Shown here piece by piece: positions 6,814 to 12,846 of a stretch of 13,833 bases of DNA. A program made the position numbers and the translations under genes. The notes beneath the pieces are model-generated. The model had not been told where the DNA came from and did no database searches. It saw only the letters and a list, made by a program, of their open reading frames with translations. Positions within the stretch are counted from its first letter, which is position 1; every line of letters begins with the position of its first letter. Origin of the DNA: Lawsonibacter sp. (GTDB lineage: Bacteria > Bacillota > Clostridia > Oscillospirales > Oscillospiraceae); assembly GCA_020025455.1 (NCBI GenBank), contig JAHHSC010000034.1, forward strand, positions 1 through 13,833, read 5' to 3'.

Positions 6814-8067
6814 GTGTTTGGAACGAAAACGAAAGCCGGAGGCAAGGCCGGTGAGGACCGGCAGAAGCTGGGGCTCTATATCCATATCCCGTTTTGCCGC
6901 AGCAAATGCGACTACTGCGACTTCTATTCTCTGGCGGGGCGGGAGTCCCGCATGGACGACTATCAAAAGGCCCTGCTCATCCATTTGAAGGAGACGGCCC
7001 CCCAGGCAGAGCACTGCCGGGTGGACACCATCTACTTTGGCGGGGGCACCCCCAGCTACTACGGAGAAAAGCGACTGCGGGAGCTGCTGGCCGCCATCCG
7101 AAAACGCTTCCATGTGGAACCGGACGCGGAGATCACCCTGGAGGCCAACCCGGACAGCGTGGACTTCAAAATGCTCCGCAAGCTCCGTAAGGCCGGTTTC
7201 AACCGGCTGTCCATGGGGATGCAGTCTGCCTGTCCCGCCGAATTGCAGGCCATCCATCGGCCGCACACCGCCGAACAGGCGGCCGAAGCCGTGGCGGCGG
7301 CTCGGAAGGCCAAACTTGAAAATCTGTCTCTGGACCTCATCTACGGCCTGCCCGGTCAGACCATGGACAGCTGGCGGGATACGGTGGAGACCGCGCTGTC
7401 CCTGGAGCCGGAGCACCTGAGCTGCTACGGTCTGAAGGTGGAGGAGGGCACGCCCCTTGCCGCCCGTGTGGCCGCAGGCGAGGTGCTCCCAGACGATGAC
7501 ACCCAGGCCGACCTCTATCTGTGGACGGTGGAGCGGCTGAAGCAGGCTGGCTTTGCTCAGTACGAGATCTCCAACTTCGCAAAACCCGGTCGGGAGTCCC
7601 GGCACAACCTGCGCTATTGGCTTACCCAGCCCTATATCGGCTTTGGTCCGGGGGCGCACTCCGACTTCGGCGGGCGGCGGTTCTCCATTGCCCGCGATCT
7701 GGACGGCTATATCAACGGCCTGCTGGAGGGAGGGCGCATCATCGACAGCAATGACCTCATCACCCCCCGGGAGCGGGGCAGCGAGTACCTGATGCTCCGT
7801 CTGCGCACCACCCTGGGCGTGGACGAGTGGGAGTACCGCCGGGACTACCATATGGACTTCGCCCCCATCCGGGCGCGGCTGGTGGAATTCCAGACCTATG
7901 GCTGGGCGGAGCAGGGCGAAAACGGCCGCTGGCACCTGACCCCCAAGGGCTTTCTGGTGTCCAACCAGCTCATCGGCGATCTGCTGGAGCGACAGGAGGC
8001 CGCCAGTTTCAAAGATCTGCTCCCAGACGCAGGTCGAAAAGCAGAAAAACCGGACAAAATTGATTGA
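6814..8067 (+). CDS. hemW: Radical SAM HemW-type protein (coproporphyrinogen III oxidase-like / heme chaperone)
   Basis: The product has 417 aa. The radical SAM cluster motif is C28-x3-C32-x2-C35 in 'PFCRSKCDYCDFYS', followed by the 'YFGGGTPS' glycine motif (74-81) and 'EANPDS' in the barrel. A HemN/HemW C-terminal domain occupies about 280-390 ('ELYMLRLRT'-like segment 'EYLMLRLRTTLG'). HemW proteins bind heme and are thought to deliver it to respiratory enzymes; they are often annotated as HemN, but CxxxCxxC and the short length fit HemW better. The start is GTG at 6814 with GAGG 9 nt upstream. An ATG-initiated reading in the same frame begins far upstream inside the divergent gene and before the promoter, so it is rejected. 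The last 25 residues are a charged tail beyond the usual domain end. Confidence 0.9.
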   Translation: MFGTKTKAGGKAGEDRQKLGLYIHIPFCRSKCDYCDFYSLAGRESRMDDYQKALLIHLKETAPQAEHCRVDTIYFGGGTPSYYGEKRLRELLAAIRKRFHVEPDAEITLEANPDSVDFKMLRKLRKAGFNRLSMGMQSACPAELQAIHRPHTAEQAAEAVAAARKAKLENLSLDLIYGLPGQTMDSWRDTVETALSLEPEHLSCYGLKVEEGTPLAARVAAGEVLPDDDTQADLYLWTVERLKQAGFAQYEISNFAKPGRESRHNLRYWLTQPYIGFGPGAHSDFGGRRFSIARDLDGYINGLLEGGRIIDSNDLITPRERGSEYLMLRLRTTLGVDEWEYRRDYHMDFAPIRARLVEFQTYGWAEQGENGRWHLTPKGFLVSNQLIGDLLERQEAASFKDLLPDAGRKAEKPDKID

Positions 8068-8084
8068 GAAGTTTGCGGCAACGC

Positions 8085-8124
8085 ACGAAGGCCCCTTCCA
8101 AATGGGAGGAGCCTTCGTATTTTC
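8085..8124 (+). terminator. Intrinsic terminator of hemW
   Basis: ACGAAGGC (8085-8092) pairs with GCCTTCGT (8111-8118), and CCTTCC pairs internally with GGGAGG through one G-T wobble. ATTTTCT follows. It begins 18 nt after the hemW stop. Confidence 0.85.
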
Positions 8125-8155
8125 TAACAATTTCCGTTGTTTGGTGCAAAATTAG

Positions 8156-8184
8156 TTGCGAGTTGCTTATACTAGTGGTATAAT
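8156..8184 (+). promoter_or_regulatory. Sigma-A promoter of murA
   Basis: TTGCGA (8156-8161), a 17-nt spacer and a perfect TATAAT (8179-8184) with TGG directly before it (extended -10). Transcription should begin near 8191, leaving a leader of about 133 nt before murA. Confidence 0.8.
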
Positions 8185-8211
8185 GTATGCGGTTTATTAT
8201 GTGAAAATCAG

Positions 8212-8250
8212 AGACTGGCTGGGCTTACCTGCCCCCGGTCTTTCCTTATG
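8212..8250 (+). promoter_or_regulatory. Hairpin in the murA leader, possible attenuator
   Basis: AGACTGG (8212-8218) pairs with CCGGTCT (8235-8241), and after a two-base bulge GGGC pairs with GCCC around loop TTACCT. The tract TTTCCTT follows. It lies between promoter and gene and resembles a weak terminator. I see no known riboswitch consensus. Confidence 0.4.
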
Positions 8251-8311
8251 ATATTATAAGTAGTTTCACAGACTGCTTTTCGACCCGAACCAATTTGTTT
8301 ATGGCTCAAAG

Positions 8312-8326
8312 AAGGTGCATCAATTG
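8312..8326 (+). promoter_or_regulatory. Ribosome binding site deciding a TTG start for murA
   Basis: AAGGTG (8312-8317) lies 6 nt before TTG (8324-8326). An alternative GTG at 8315 is part of this Shine-Dalgarno element and has no good site of its own. An ATG at 8301 in another frame opens an 8-codon ORF whose TGA overlaps the TTG. Confidence 0.6.
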
Positions 8327-9619
8327 ACGAAATATCTTATTAAAGGCGGCAACCGCCTGCATGGCACGATTGAAATCAGCGGTGCAAAGAACGCCGCTGT
8401 TGCGATTCTCCCCGCCGCTCTGCTGGTGGACGGCATCTGCCGCATTGAAAATATTCCCCAAATCAGCGACGTGACCCTCATCCTCCAAATTCTTCAGGAG
8501 CTGGGTGCCGAGGTCCGCACCATCAGCCGTACCACGGTGGAGGTGGATTGTACCCGTGTCCGCAACCGTCAGGTCCCCTACGAGCTGGCCCGCAAGATCC
8601 GCGCCAGCTACTACCTGGTGGGTGCCCTGCTGGGCCGGTTCGGCTGGGCCGAGGTGCCCCTGCCCGGCGGCTGTGATCTGGGCGGACGCCCCATCGACCA
8701 GCACATCAAGGGCTTTGTGGCCATGGGTGCCGAGGTGGATGTGCGAAACGGTCTGATCTGCGCGAAGGTCCCCGGCGGACGGCTCCAGGGCGGCCAGGTC
8801 TATTTGGACATGGTCTCCGTGGGCGCTACCATGAACATCATGCTGGCCGCCGTTCTGGCGGAGGGCCTCACCGTCATTGAAAATGCCGCCAAGGAGCCGC
8901 ATATCGTGGACCTGGCCAACTTTTTAAACTCCATGGGCGCCGACATCATGGGTGCCGGCACCGATGTCATTAAGGTCCGCGGCGTGGAGCGCCTGCGCGG
9001 GGGCAGCTACTCCATTATTCCCGACCAGATCGAGGCCGGTACCTACATGGCGGCCGTTGCCGCGGCCGGCGGCGAAGTTCTCATCCAGAACGTGATCCCC
9101 AAGCACCTGGACTGCATCACCGCCAAGCTGCTGGAGATGGGTGTGGATGTGGAAGAGCGGGACGATGCCGTGATGGTCCGCCGCAATGGGCCCATCAGCC
9201 GCACCAACATAAAGACCATGCCCTATCCGGGCTTCCCCACCGATATGCAGCCCCAGATCGCCGCTGTTTTGTGTCTGGCTCAGGGTACCAGCGTCGTGAC
9301 CGAGGGCGTCTGGGACAACCGCTATCGCTATGTGGATGAGTTCCGCCGCATGGGTGCCAGCATCCAGGTGGACGGCAAAGTGGCAGTCATCGAGGGTGTG
9401 GAGACTATGACCGGCGCCCCTGTCCATGCCTGTGACCTGCGGGCCGGTGCCGCTATGGTCATTGCCGGTTTGGCCGCCAAGGGCGTGACCGAGATCGACT
9501 CGGTCCACCACATCGAGCGCGGCTATGAATGTCTGGTGGAAAAGCTGGCCGCCGTGGGGGCCGACATCAAGGTCATTGAAGTCCCCGACGAGGAGGCCGC
9601 CAAGCCTCAGGTGGGTTAA
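8324..9619 (+). CDS. murA: UDP-N-acetylglucosamine 1-carboxyvinyltransferase
   Basis: This cytoplasmic enzyme transfers enolpyruvate from PEP to UDP-GlcNAc, the first committed step of peptidoglycan synthesis. The 431-aa product is of normal length. It has K22-N23 in 'SGAKNAA' (UDP-sugar/PEP binding), the mobile loop 'PLPGGC' with active-site C117 (the Cys alkylated by fosfomycin), and 'GGRPIDQHIKG' after it. The late 'YPGFPTDMQPQ' block carries the catalytic Asp. Cys at 117 rather than Asp predicts fosfomycin sensitivity of this enzyme. The start is set at TTG 8324, so the protein begins M-T-K-Y-L-I-K-G-G-N-R-L, matching the usual MurA N-terminus; GTG at 8315 would add three residues. Firmicutes often carry two MurA enzymes; which one this is cannot be told here. 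It has its own promoter. Confidence 0.95.
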   Translation: MTKYLIKGGNRLHGTIEISGAKNAAVAILPAALLVDGICRIENIPQISDVTLILQILQELGAEVRTISRTTVEVDCTRVRNRQVPYELARKIRASYYLVGALLGRFGWAEVPLPGGCDLGGRPIDQHIKGFVAMGAEVDVRNGLICAKVPGGRLQGGQVYLDMVSVGATMNIMLAAVLAEGLTVIENAAKEPHIVDLANFLNSMGADIMGAGTDVIKVRGVERLRGGSYSIIPDQIEAGTYMAAVAAAGGEVLIQNVIPKHLDCITAKLLEMGVDVEERDDAVMVRRNGPISRTNIKTMPYPGFPTDMQPQIAAVLCLAQGTSVVTEGVWDNRYRYVDEFRRMGASIQVDGKVAVIEGVETMTGAPVHACDLRAGAAMVIAGLAAKGVTEIDSVHHIERGYECLVEKLAAVGADIKVIEVPDEEAAKPQVG

Positions 9620-9633
9620 CGAGATACAACGAA

Positions 9634-9677
9634 ATACCGCGCGGGTGCAGCGGGGACGCTGCCCGCGCGGTATCTTT
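9634..9677 (+). terminator. GC-rich hairpin after murA, probable weak terminator
   Basis: ATACCGCGCGG (9634-9644) pairs with CCGCGCGGTAT (9663-9673), and GCAGCG pairs with CGCTGC around loop GGGA after a GT bulge. Only CTTTGT follows, so termination may be partial. Some transcripts may continue into walJ, whose start is 34 nt further on and which has no clear promoter of its own. Confidence 0.6.
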
Positions 9678-9707
9678 GTACGGCTGTAAGTAAGGAGAGA
9701 AACCACA

Positions 9708-10541
9708 GTGCTGACCGTCACCACTCTGGCCAGCGGGTCCAGCGGCAATGCCGCCCTGGTGTCCTGCGGCCAAACTCATATTCTGCTGGACGCGGGCGTA
9801 TCTGCCCGGCGGCTCACCAACGGCATGAAGGCGCTGGGCGTGGACCCGGCGGACCTGAGTGCCATTTTTATCACCCATGAGCACGCCGACCATGTGACCG
9901 GCTTACAGGTGCTCACAAAAAAGCTCCGGGTCCCTGTCTACGCCACCGCCCCCACCTGTCGGGAGCTGGCGGAGAAGGCCCCCAACACCCGGGAGCTGCT
10001 GCGCCCCCAGCGGGCGGGCAGCGTCGTTCCGGTGGGCAGTCTATGGGTGGAGTCCTTTCCGACCCCCCACGACGCCGCGGGCAGCGTGGGCTATTCCGTG
10101 TCCGACGGGGCCAGCCGCATGGTGCTGTGTACCGACCTGGGCCACGTCACCGAACCGGTGGACCGGGCCGTGCGGGGCTGCGATCTGCTCATCTGCGAGA
10201 CGAACCACGACCCGGAGTGGGTCCTCAGCGGGCCATATCCCTATTACCTGAAGGATCGTATTCTGGGCAGCCGGGGCCACCTCTCCAACGAGGCCGGGGC
10301 CCAGCTGGTCTGCCGCGCGGTGGAGAGCGGCACCCGAACCGTCGTGCTGGCCCACCTGTCCTCTGAAAACAACACCCCCCATCACGCCTATTTAACCGTC
10401 TACGAAAGCCTGAAGCGGGCCGGGTATGACCCGGAGCGGGACGTGGATCTAACCGTGGCCCCCCGAACGGAGCTGGGCCGTACCTTCTGCCTGGCTCCCG
10501 GGCAGGAGGCAAAGGGAGAGAGGAGGGCTGCCACATGCTGA
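9708..10541 (+). CDS. walJ: MBL-fold metallo-hydrolase, WalJ/YycJ family
   Basis: This is a 277-aa metallo-beta-lactamase-fold protein of the WalJ (YycJ/VicX) family. It opens with 'LTVTTLASGSSGNAALV', the family N-terminus. The metal-binding motif is 'THEHADH' (about 56-62, H-x-H-x-D-H). Later ligands fit 'TPHDAAGSVGY' (about 118-128), 'CTDLGH' (about 140-145) and the late His in 'VVLAHLSSENN'. In Bacillus and Streptococcus the family is linked to the WalRK cell-wall regulon and to DNA-replication/cell-division coordination; the reaction is uncertain, with exonuclease activity reported for some members. The start is GTG with AAGGAGAG 8 nt upstream. The last 7 nt overlap rlmH, as if co-translated. 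A short charged tail with many Arg/Lys ends the protein. Confidence 0.9.
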   Translation: MLTVTTLASGSSGNAALVSCGQTHILLDAGVSARRLTNGMKALGVDPADLSAIFITHEHADHVTGLQVLTKKLRVPVYATAPTCRELAEKAPNTRELLRPQRAGSVVPVGSLWVESFPTPHDAAGSVGYSVSDGASRMVLCTDLGHVTEPVDRAVRGCDLLICETNHDPEWVLSGPYPYYLKDRILGSRGHLSNEAGAQLVCRAVESGTRTVVLAHLSSENNTPHHAYLTVYESLKRAGYDPERDVDLTVAPRTELGRTFCLAPGQEAKGERRAATC

Positions 10542-11017
10542 GCATCCGCCTGATCTGCGTAGGGAAGCTGAAGGAGAAATTCTACCGGGAGGCGGTGGCC
10601 GAGTACCAGAAGCGGCTGAGCGCCTATTGCAGGCTGGAGCTGATCGAGCTGCCCGAGTGCAAGCTGCCCCAGAACCCCTCCCAGAGCGAAATTCAGGCGG
10701 GCATGGAGAAAGAGGCCGAGGCCATCCGGGCCAAGCTGCCTCCCAGCAGCTGCCTGGTCGCCCTGTGCGTGGAGGGGAAGGAGAAGTCCAGCGAGGAGCT
10801 GGCTAAGCTGGTCCGGGACTTTGCACAAAGCGCCGACAAGCACCTGGTCTTTCTCATTGGCGGCAGCTATGGACTGCACCCCTCCATCAAGCAGGAGGCC
10901 AAGGTGAAGCTCTCCATGTCCCCCATGACCTTCCCCCACCACCTGGCACGGGTGATGGTGCTGGAGCAGATCTACCGGGCCTTCAAAATCAATGAGGGCT
11001 CCTCCTACCACAAGTAG
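10535..11017 (+). CDS. rlmH: 23S rRNA (pseudouridine1915-N3)-methyltransferase
   Basis: RlmH methylates N3 of pseudouridine 1915 in helix 69 of 23S rRNA, using SAM, on the assembled 70S ribosome. The 160-aa product matches the family along its whole length. The N-terminal strand is 'IRLICVGKLKEKFYREAVAEY'. The SAM-binding knot of the SPOUT fold includes 'FLIGGSYGL' (about 106-114). The C-terminal block is 'MTFPHHLARVMVLEQIYRAF' ending in 'SSYHK'. Usual length is 155-160 aa, so it is complete. The start ATG lies inside the end of walJ, with GGAGAGAGGAGG upstream. In B. subtilis rlmH (yydA) is also near walJ, so the pair is a conserved neighbourhood. The walRK kinase-regulator genes are not in this window. 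Confidence 0.95.
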   Translation: MLSIRLICVGKLKEKFYREAVAEYQKRLSAYCRLELIELPECKLPQNPSQSEIQAGMEKEAEAIRAKLPPSSCLVALCVEGKEKSSEELAKLVRDFAQSADKHLVFLIGGSYGLHPSIKQEAKVKLSMSPMTFPHHLARVMVLEQIYRAFKINEGSSYHK

Positions 11018-11120
11018 AAGCCCCGCACCACCCATTTCTCGGAACGGGGCTCCATGGGCCTTTTGGTTTCGCGGTCAGGGCGCCATGGCCTCCGGTTTCG
11101 CCCACTTGATGTTCTATTTT

Positions 11121-11160
11121 GGTTTTCCCCTGGTTTCCAGGGAAAACCCCGCCTTTTTTT
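11121..11160 (+). terminator. Strong intrinsic terminator downstream of rlmH
   Basis: GGTTTTCCC (11121-11129) pairs with GGGAAAACC (11140-11148), and TGG pairs with CCA around a TTT loop after one bulged C. CCGCC and a run of seven T follow. It ends about 140 nt after the rlmH stop and isolates the murA-walJ-rlmH group from folE. Confidence 0.85.
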
Positions 11161-11192
11161 ACTGATTACGTCAATATTCTGTAAAATTCATC

Positions 11193-11221
11193 TTCTCAAG
11201 CCGATCAGATTGTGTTAGAAT
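11193..11221 (+). promoter_or_regulatory. Candidate promoter of the folate operon
   Basis: TTCTCA (11193-11198), a 17-nt spacer and TAGAAT (11216-11221), just upstream of the palindrome TTCGTACGAA (11225-11234) at the expected start point. It is the best sigma-A match between the terminator and folE, but the -35 is only 4 of 6. Confidence 0.45.
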
Positions 11222-11235
11222 GCCTTCGTACGAAA

Positions 11236-11350
11236 CGATATTTGACATTGTCCGGCTTCCCACGCAAAGCGCCGAGGTGTTACATCAAAAAGCAAGGTAT
11301 ATTTGGACCATGCGTCGAAATACGGAAGTGTATTTGCTTTCTCAATATCG
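11236..11350 (+). ncRNA. Candidate structured 5' leader element of the folE operon
   Basis: Nested complementary segments are visible: CGATATT (11236-11242) with AATATCG (11344-11350), and inside it AAAGCAA (11289-11295) with TTGCTTT (11334-11340). Smaller helices could form between them, such as CGGC/GCCG in 11253-11274. A GGGCC/GGCCC hairpin follows at 11353-11368. It does not resemble the THF riboswitch consensus known from folE leaders. The claim rests on pairing seen by eye only. Confidence 0.3.
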
Positions 11351-11490
11351 CAGGGCCGGTTTTGGCCCAAGTCCCATGCGATCTGCATTGATACGGCGGA
11401 GCGAGGATGTCCTCCTCCCTCCCCTCTTTCCGAATTTTGACATACATCGGCCGCCGTTTTGGCCCACAGAAGTCTGGACACCGTCATAAA

Positions 11491-11506
11491 GGGGCGCTGC
11501 TGCCCC
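11491..11506 (+). promoter_or_regulatory. Hairpin just upstream of the folE ribosome binding site
   Basis: GGGGC (11491-11495) pairs with GCCCC (11502-11506) around GCTGCT. The purine-rich ribosome binding site (AGGAAAGGAAAG, 11510-11521) begins 4 nt later. It could affect ribosome access or be the last helix of a longer leader fold. Confidence 0.35.
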
Positions 11507-11532
11507 ATTAGGAAAGGAAAGAGTGTATCCAA

Positions 11533-12090
11533 ATGGTAGATCACGAAAAAGTAGAAAAAGCCGTCCGCATGCTGCTGGAAGGCATTGGGGAGGACCCTGA
11601 CCGTGAGGGTCTGAAGGAGACTCCCTCCCGCATCGCCCGTATGTATGAGGAAATCTGCGGCGGTATGGGACAGACCGCTGAGAAGCACCTGCAAAAGACC
11701 TTCACCGCCGAGAACAACGAGATGGTCATTGAGAAGGACATCACCTTTTACTCCATGTGCGAGCACCATATGCTCCCCTTCTTCGGCAAGGTCCACATCG
11801 CCTATATTCCCAACGGCAAGGTCGCCGGTCTGAGCAAGCTGGCCCGCACCGTAGAGGTCTACGCCAGACGGCTTCAGCTTCAGGAGCAGATGACCGCCCA
11901 GGTGGCCGATGACCTGATGAAGTACCTGCAGCCCAAGGGCGTGATGGTCATGGCCGCGGGCGAGCACACCTGCATGACCATGCGCGGCGTGAAGAAGCCC
12001 GGCAGCAAGACCGTCAGCGTGGTGACCCGTGGCATTTTTGCCGAGGACACCCACTTGCAGAATATGTTCTTCAACATGGTACGGGAGTAA
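11533..12090 (+). CDS. folE: GTP cyclohydrolase I
   Basis: FolE converts GTP to 7,8-dihydroneopterin triphosphate, the first step of folate (and in some bacteria queuosine) synthesis. The 185-aa protein is the compact form without a long N-terminal extension. The zinc site is visible: Cys-Glu-His-His in 'SMCEHHMLPFFG' (about 74-85) and the second Cys in 'GEHTCMTMRG' (about 141-150). 'VAGLSKLARTVEVYARRLQLQE' is the conserved core helix and strand. 'EDPDREGLKETPSRIARMYEE' is the typical N-terminal signature. Start ATG 11533 has AGGAAAGG about 15 nt and GAAAGAG about 8 nt upstream. It is the first gene of the folate operon; only 2 bp separate its stop from the HD gene. Confidence 0.96.
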   Translation: MVDHEKVEKAVRMLLEGIGEDPDREGLKETPSRIARMYEEICGGMGQTAEKHLQKTFTAENNEMVIEKDITFYSMCEHHMLPFFGKVHIAYIPNGKVAGLSKLARTVEVYARRLQLQEQMTAQVADDLMKYLQPKGVMVMAAGEHTCMTMRGVKKPGSKTVSVVTRGIFAEDTHLQNMFFNMVRE

Positions 12091-12092
12091 CC

Positions 12093-12608
12093 ATGGAATC
12101 TACGCAAAAAAAACAACAGATTGCGGAAATGAGTCGGGTGCAGAAGATTTTTCAGCACCCGACCTTTCAAACCGCGCTGAACAAAACGCTCCGTGCCGAA
12201 GCCGACCGGATCTTTTGCCGCCATGGCATCGACCATCTGCTTGACACCGCGCGTCTGGCCTATATCTTCTCGCTGGAGCGCGGCTATGACCTGCCCAAGG
12301 ACCTCATTTATGCCGCCGCCCTGCTCCACGATATCGGCCGCGGACGCCAGTATGAGGACGGGACTCCCCACGACCTGGCGGGCTGCCAGCTGGCGGCCCC
12401 GATTCTGGAGGAGGCCGGCTTCCGCACGCAGGAGCGCCAGGCCATTCTGGACGCCATCCTGGGGCACCGCTCCTCCGCGGATGGGAGTGACCGGCTGGCC
12501 GAGGTCCTCTATGACGGGGACAAGGCCTCCCGGTGCTGTTTCCTGTGCAGCGCACAGGAGGCGTGCAACTGGAGCCGCGAAAAAAAGAATCTTCACCTGA
12601 CTTGGTAA
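12093..12608 (+). CDS. HD-domain metal-dependent phosphohydrolase of the clostridial folate operon
   Basis: This 171-aa HD-superfamily protein shows the metal-binding pattern H48 ('GIDHLLD'), H79-D80 ('LLHDIG'), H93 ('TPHD'), H125 ('LGHR') and D143 ('DGDKASR'). A C-terminal Cys motif, C149-x2-C152-x5-C158-N-W, looks like a small metal-binding or structural element and is shared, from memory, by clostridial relatives found next to folE or folP. HD proteins usually hydrolyse phosphoester bonds. Placed between folE and folB-folK, it could remove phosphates from dihydroneopterin triphosphate, a step without a dedicated enzyme in the window; this is inference. The precedent is the HD enzyme MptB of methanogens, which acts on a dihydroneopterin cyclic phosphate. 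It starts 2 bp after folE, so translation is probably coupled. Confidence 0.85.
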   Translation: MESTQKKQQIAEMSRVQKIFQHPTFQTALNKTLRAEADRIFCRHGIDHLLDTARLAYIFSLERGYDLPKDLIYAAALLHDIGRGRQYEDGTPHDLAGCQLAAPILEEAGFRTQERQAILDAILGHRSSADGSDRLAEVLYDGDKASRCCFLCSAQEACNWSREKKNLHLTW

Positions 12609-12621
12609 GAGAGGTCCCCCT

Positions 12622-12828
12622 ATGAAAATCGGAACGAAAGAGTCTGACACCCAGCACCACACCTATGGCAAGGTGCTGGACCTGCCAACCGAGGAGCGTG
12701 AGGAGGGCACCCTGGTGACCACTGTGCTGGCTGTGCAGAATGGCTGCGGCTTTGTCCGTGTCCACGATGCCGAGAAAAACCGCCGCGCCATTAAAATGAC
12801 CGAGGCCATTCTTGGCCGTGGACTGTAA
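12622..12828 (+). pseudogene. folP: folP remnant: dihydropteroate synthase with a large in-frame internal deletion
   Basis: The 68-codon ORF joins two separate parts of dihydropteroate synthase. Residues 1-15 (MKIGTKESDTQHHTY) match the FolP N-terminal strand that normally continues into 'VMGILNVTPDSF'. Residues 16-68 match the FolP C-terminus: 'GKVLDLPTEEREEGTLVTT' follows the family's 'SRKSFIG' loop, and 'VRVHDAEKNRRAIKMTEAI' is the end of the barrel with the R-x-H anion site (R46, H48). About 200 residues of the usual 265-280 are missing, including the pterin site (Asn/Asp motifs) and the SRKS loop, so it cannot make dihydropteroate. The junction is near 12664-12669. Start, ribosome binding site (GAGAGG), frame and stop are all kept, so a short peptide may still be made. 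Alternatives: assembly artefact, or a retained small protein with another role. Confidence 0.82.
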
Positions 12829-12846
12829 GAAAAGGACGGTAACCCT

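Larger units (their letters stand above)
11018..11532 (+). other. 515-bp gene-free region: terminators and folE leader
   Basis: No convincing gene is present. The region holds a long-loop hairpin (AGCCCCG 11019-11025 with CGGGGCT 11045-11051), a strong terminator (11121-11160), a candidate promoter (11193-11221), a palindrome TTCGTACGAA (11225-11234), and a roughly 300-nt stretch with several complementary segments before folE. An 89-codon plus-strand ORF at 11220-11489 has no ribosome binding site and its peptide looks random. Confidence 0.6.

Noticed and set aside
6772..8130. 452-codon minus-strand ORF opposite hemW
   Set aside because: It is fully antisense to a clear radical SAM gene, has no family resemblance, and is explained by GC-rich third codon positions.
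11437..11442. TTGACA as a promoter -35 close to folE (also 11242-11247)
   Set aside because: No acceptable -10 lies 15-19 bp downstream of either hexamer.
11220..11489. 89-codon plus-strand ORF in the folE leader
   Set aside because: The ATG sits at the candidate transcription start without a ribosome binding site, and the peptide looks random.
11236..11532. THF riboswitch before folE
   Set aside because: I looked for the known consensus core and did not find it; the region was kept only as an unassigned candidate structured leader.
11215..12054. 279-codon minus-strand ORF across folE and its leader
   Set aside because: Most of it is antisense to folE, and the part in the leader has no ribosome binding site or domain. 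The leader part could only be reconsidered if conserved in relatives.
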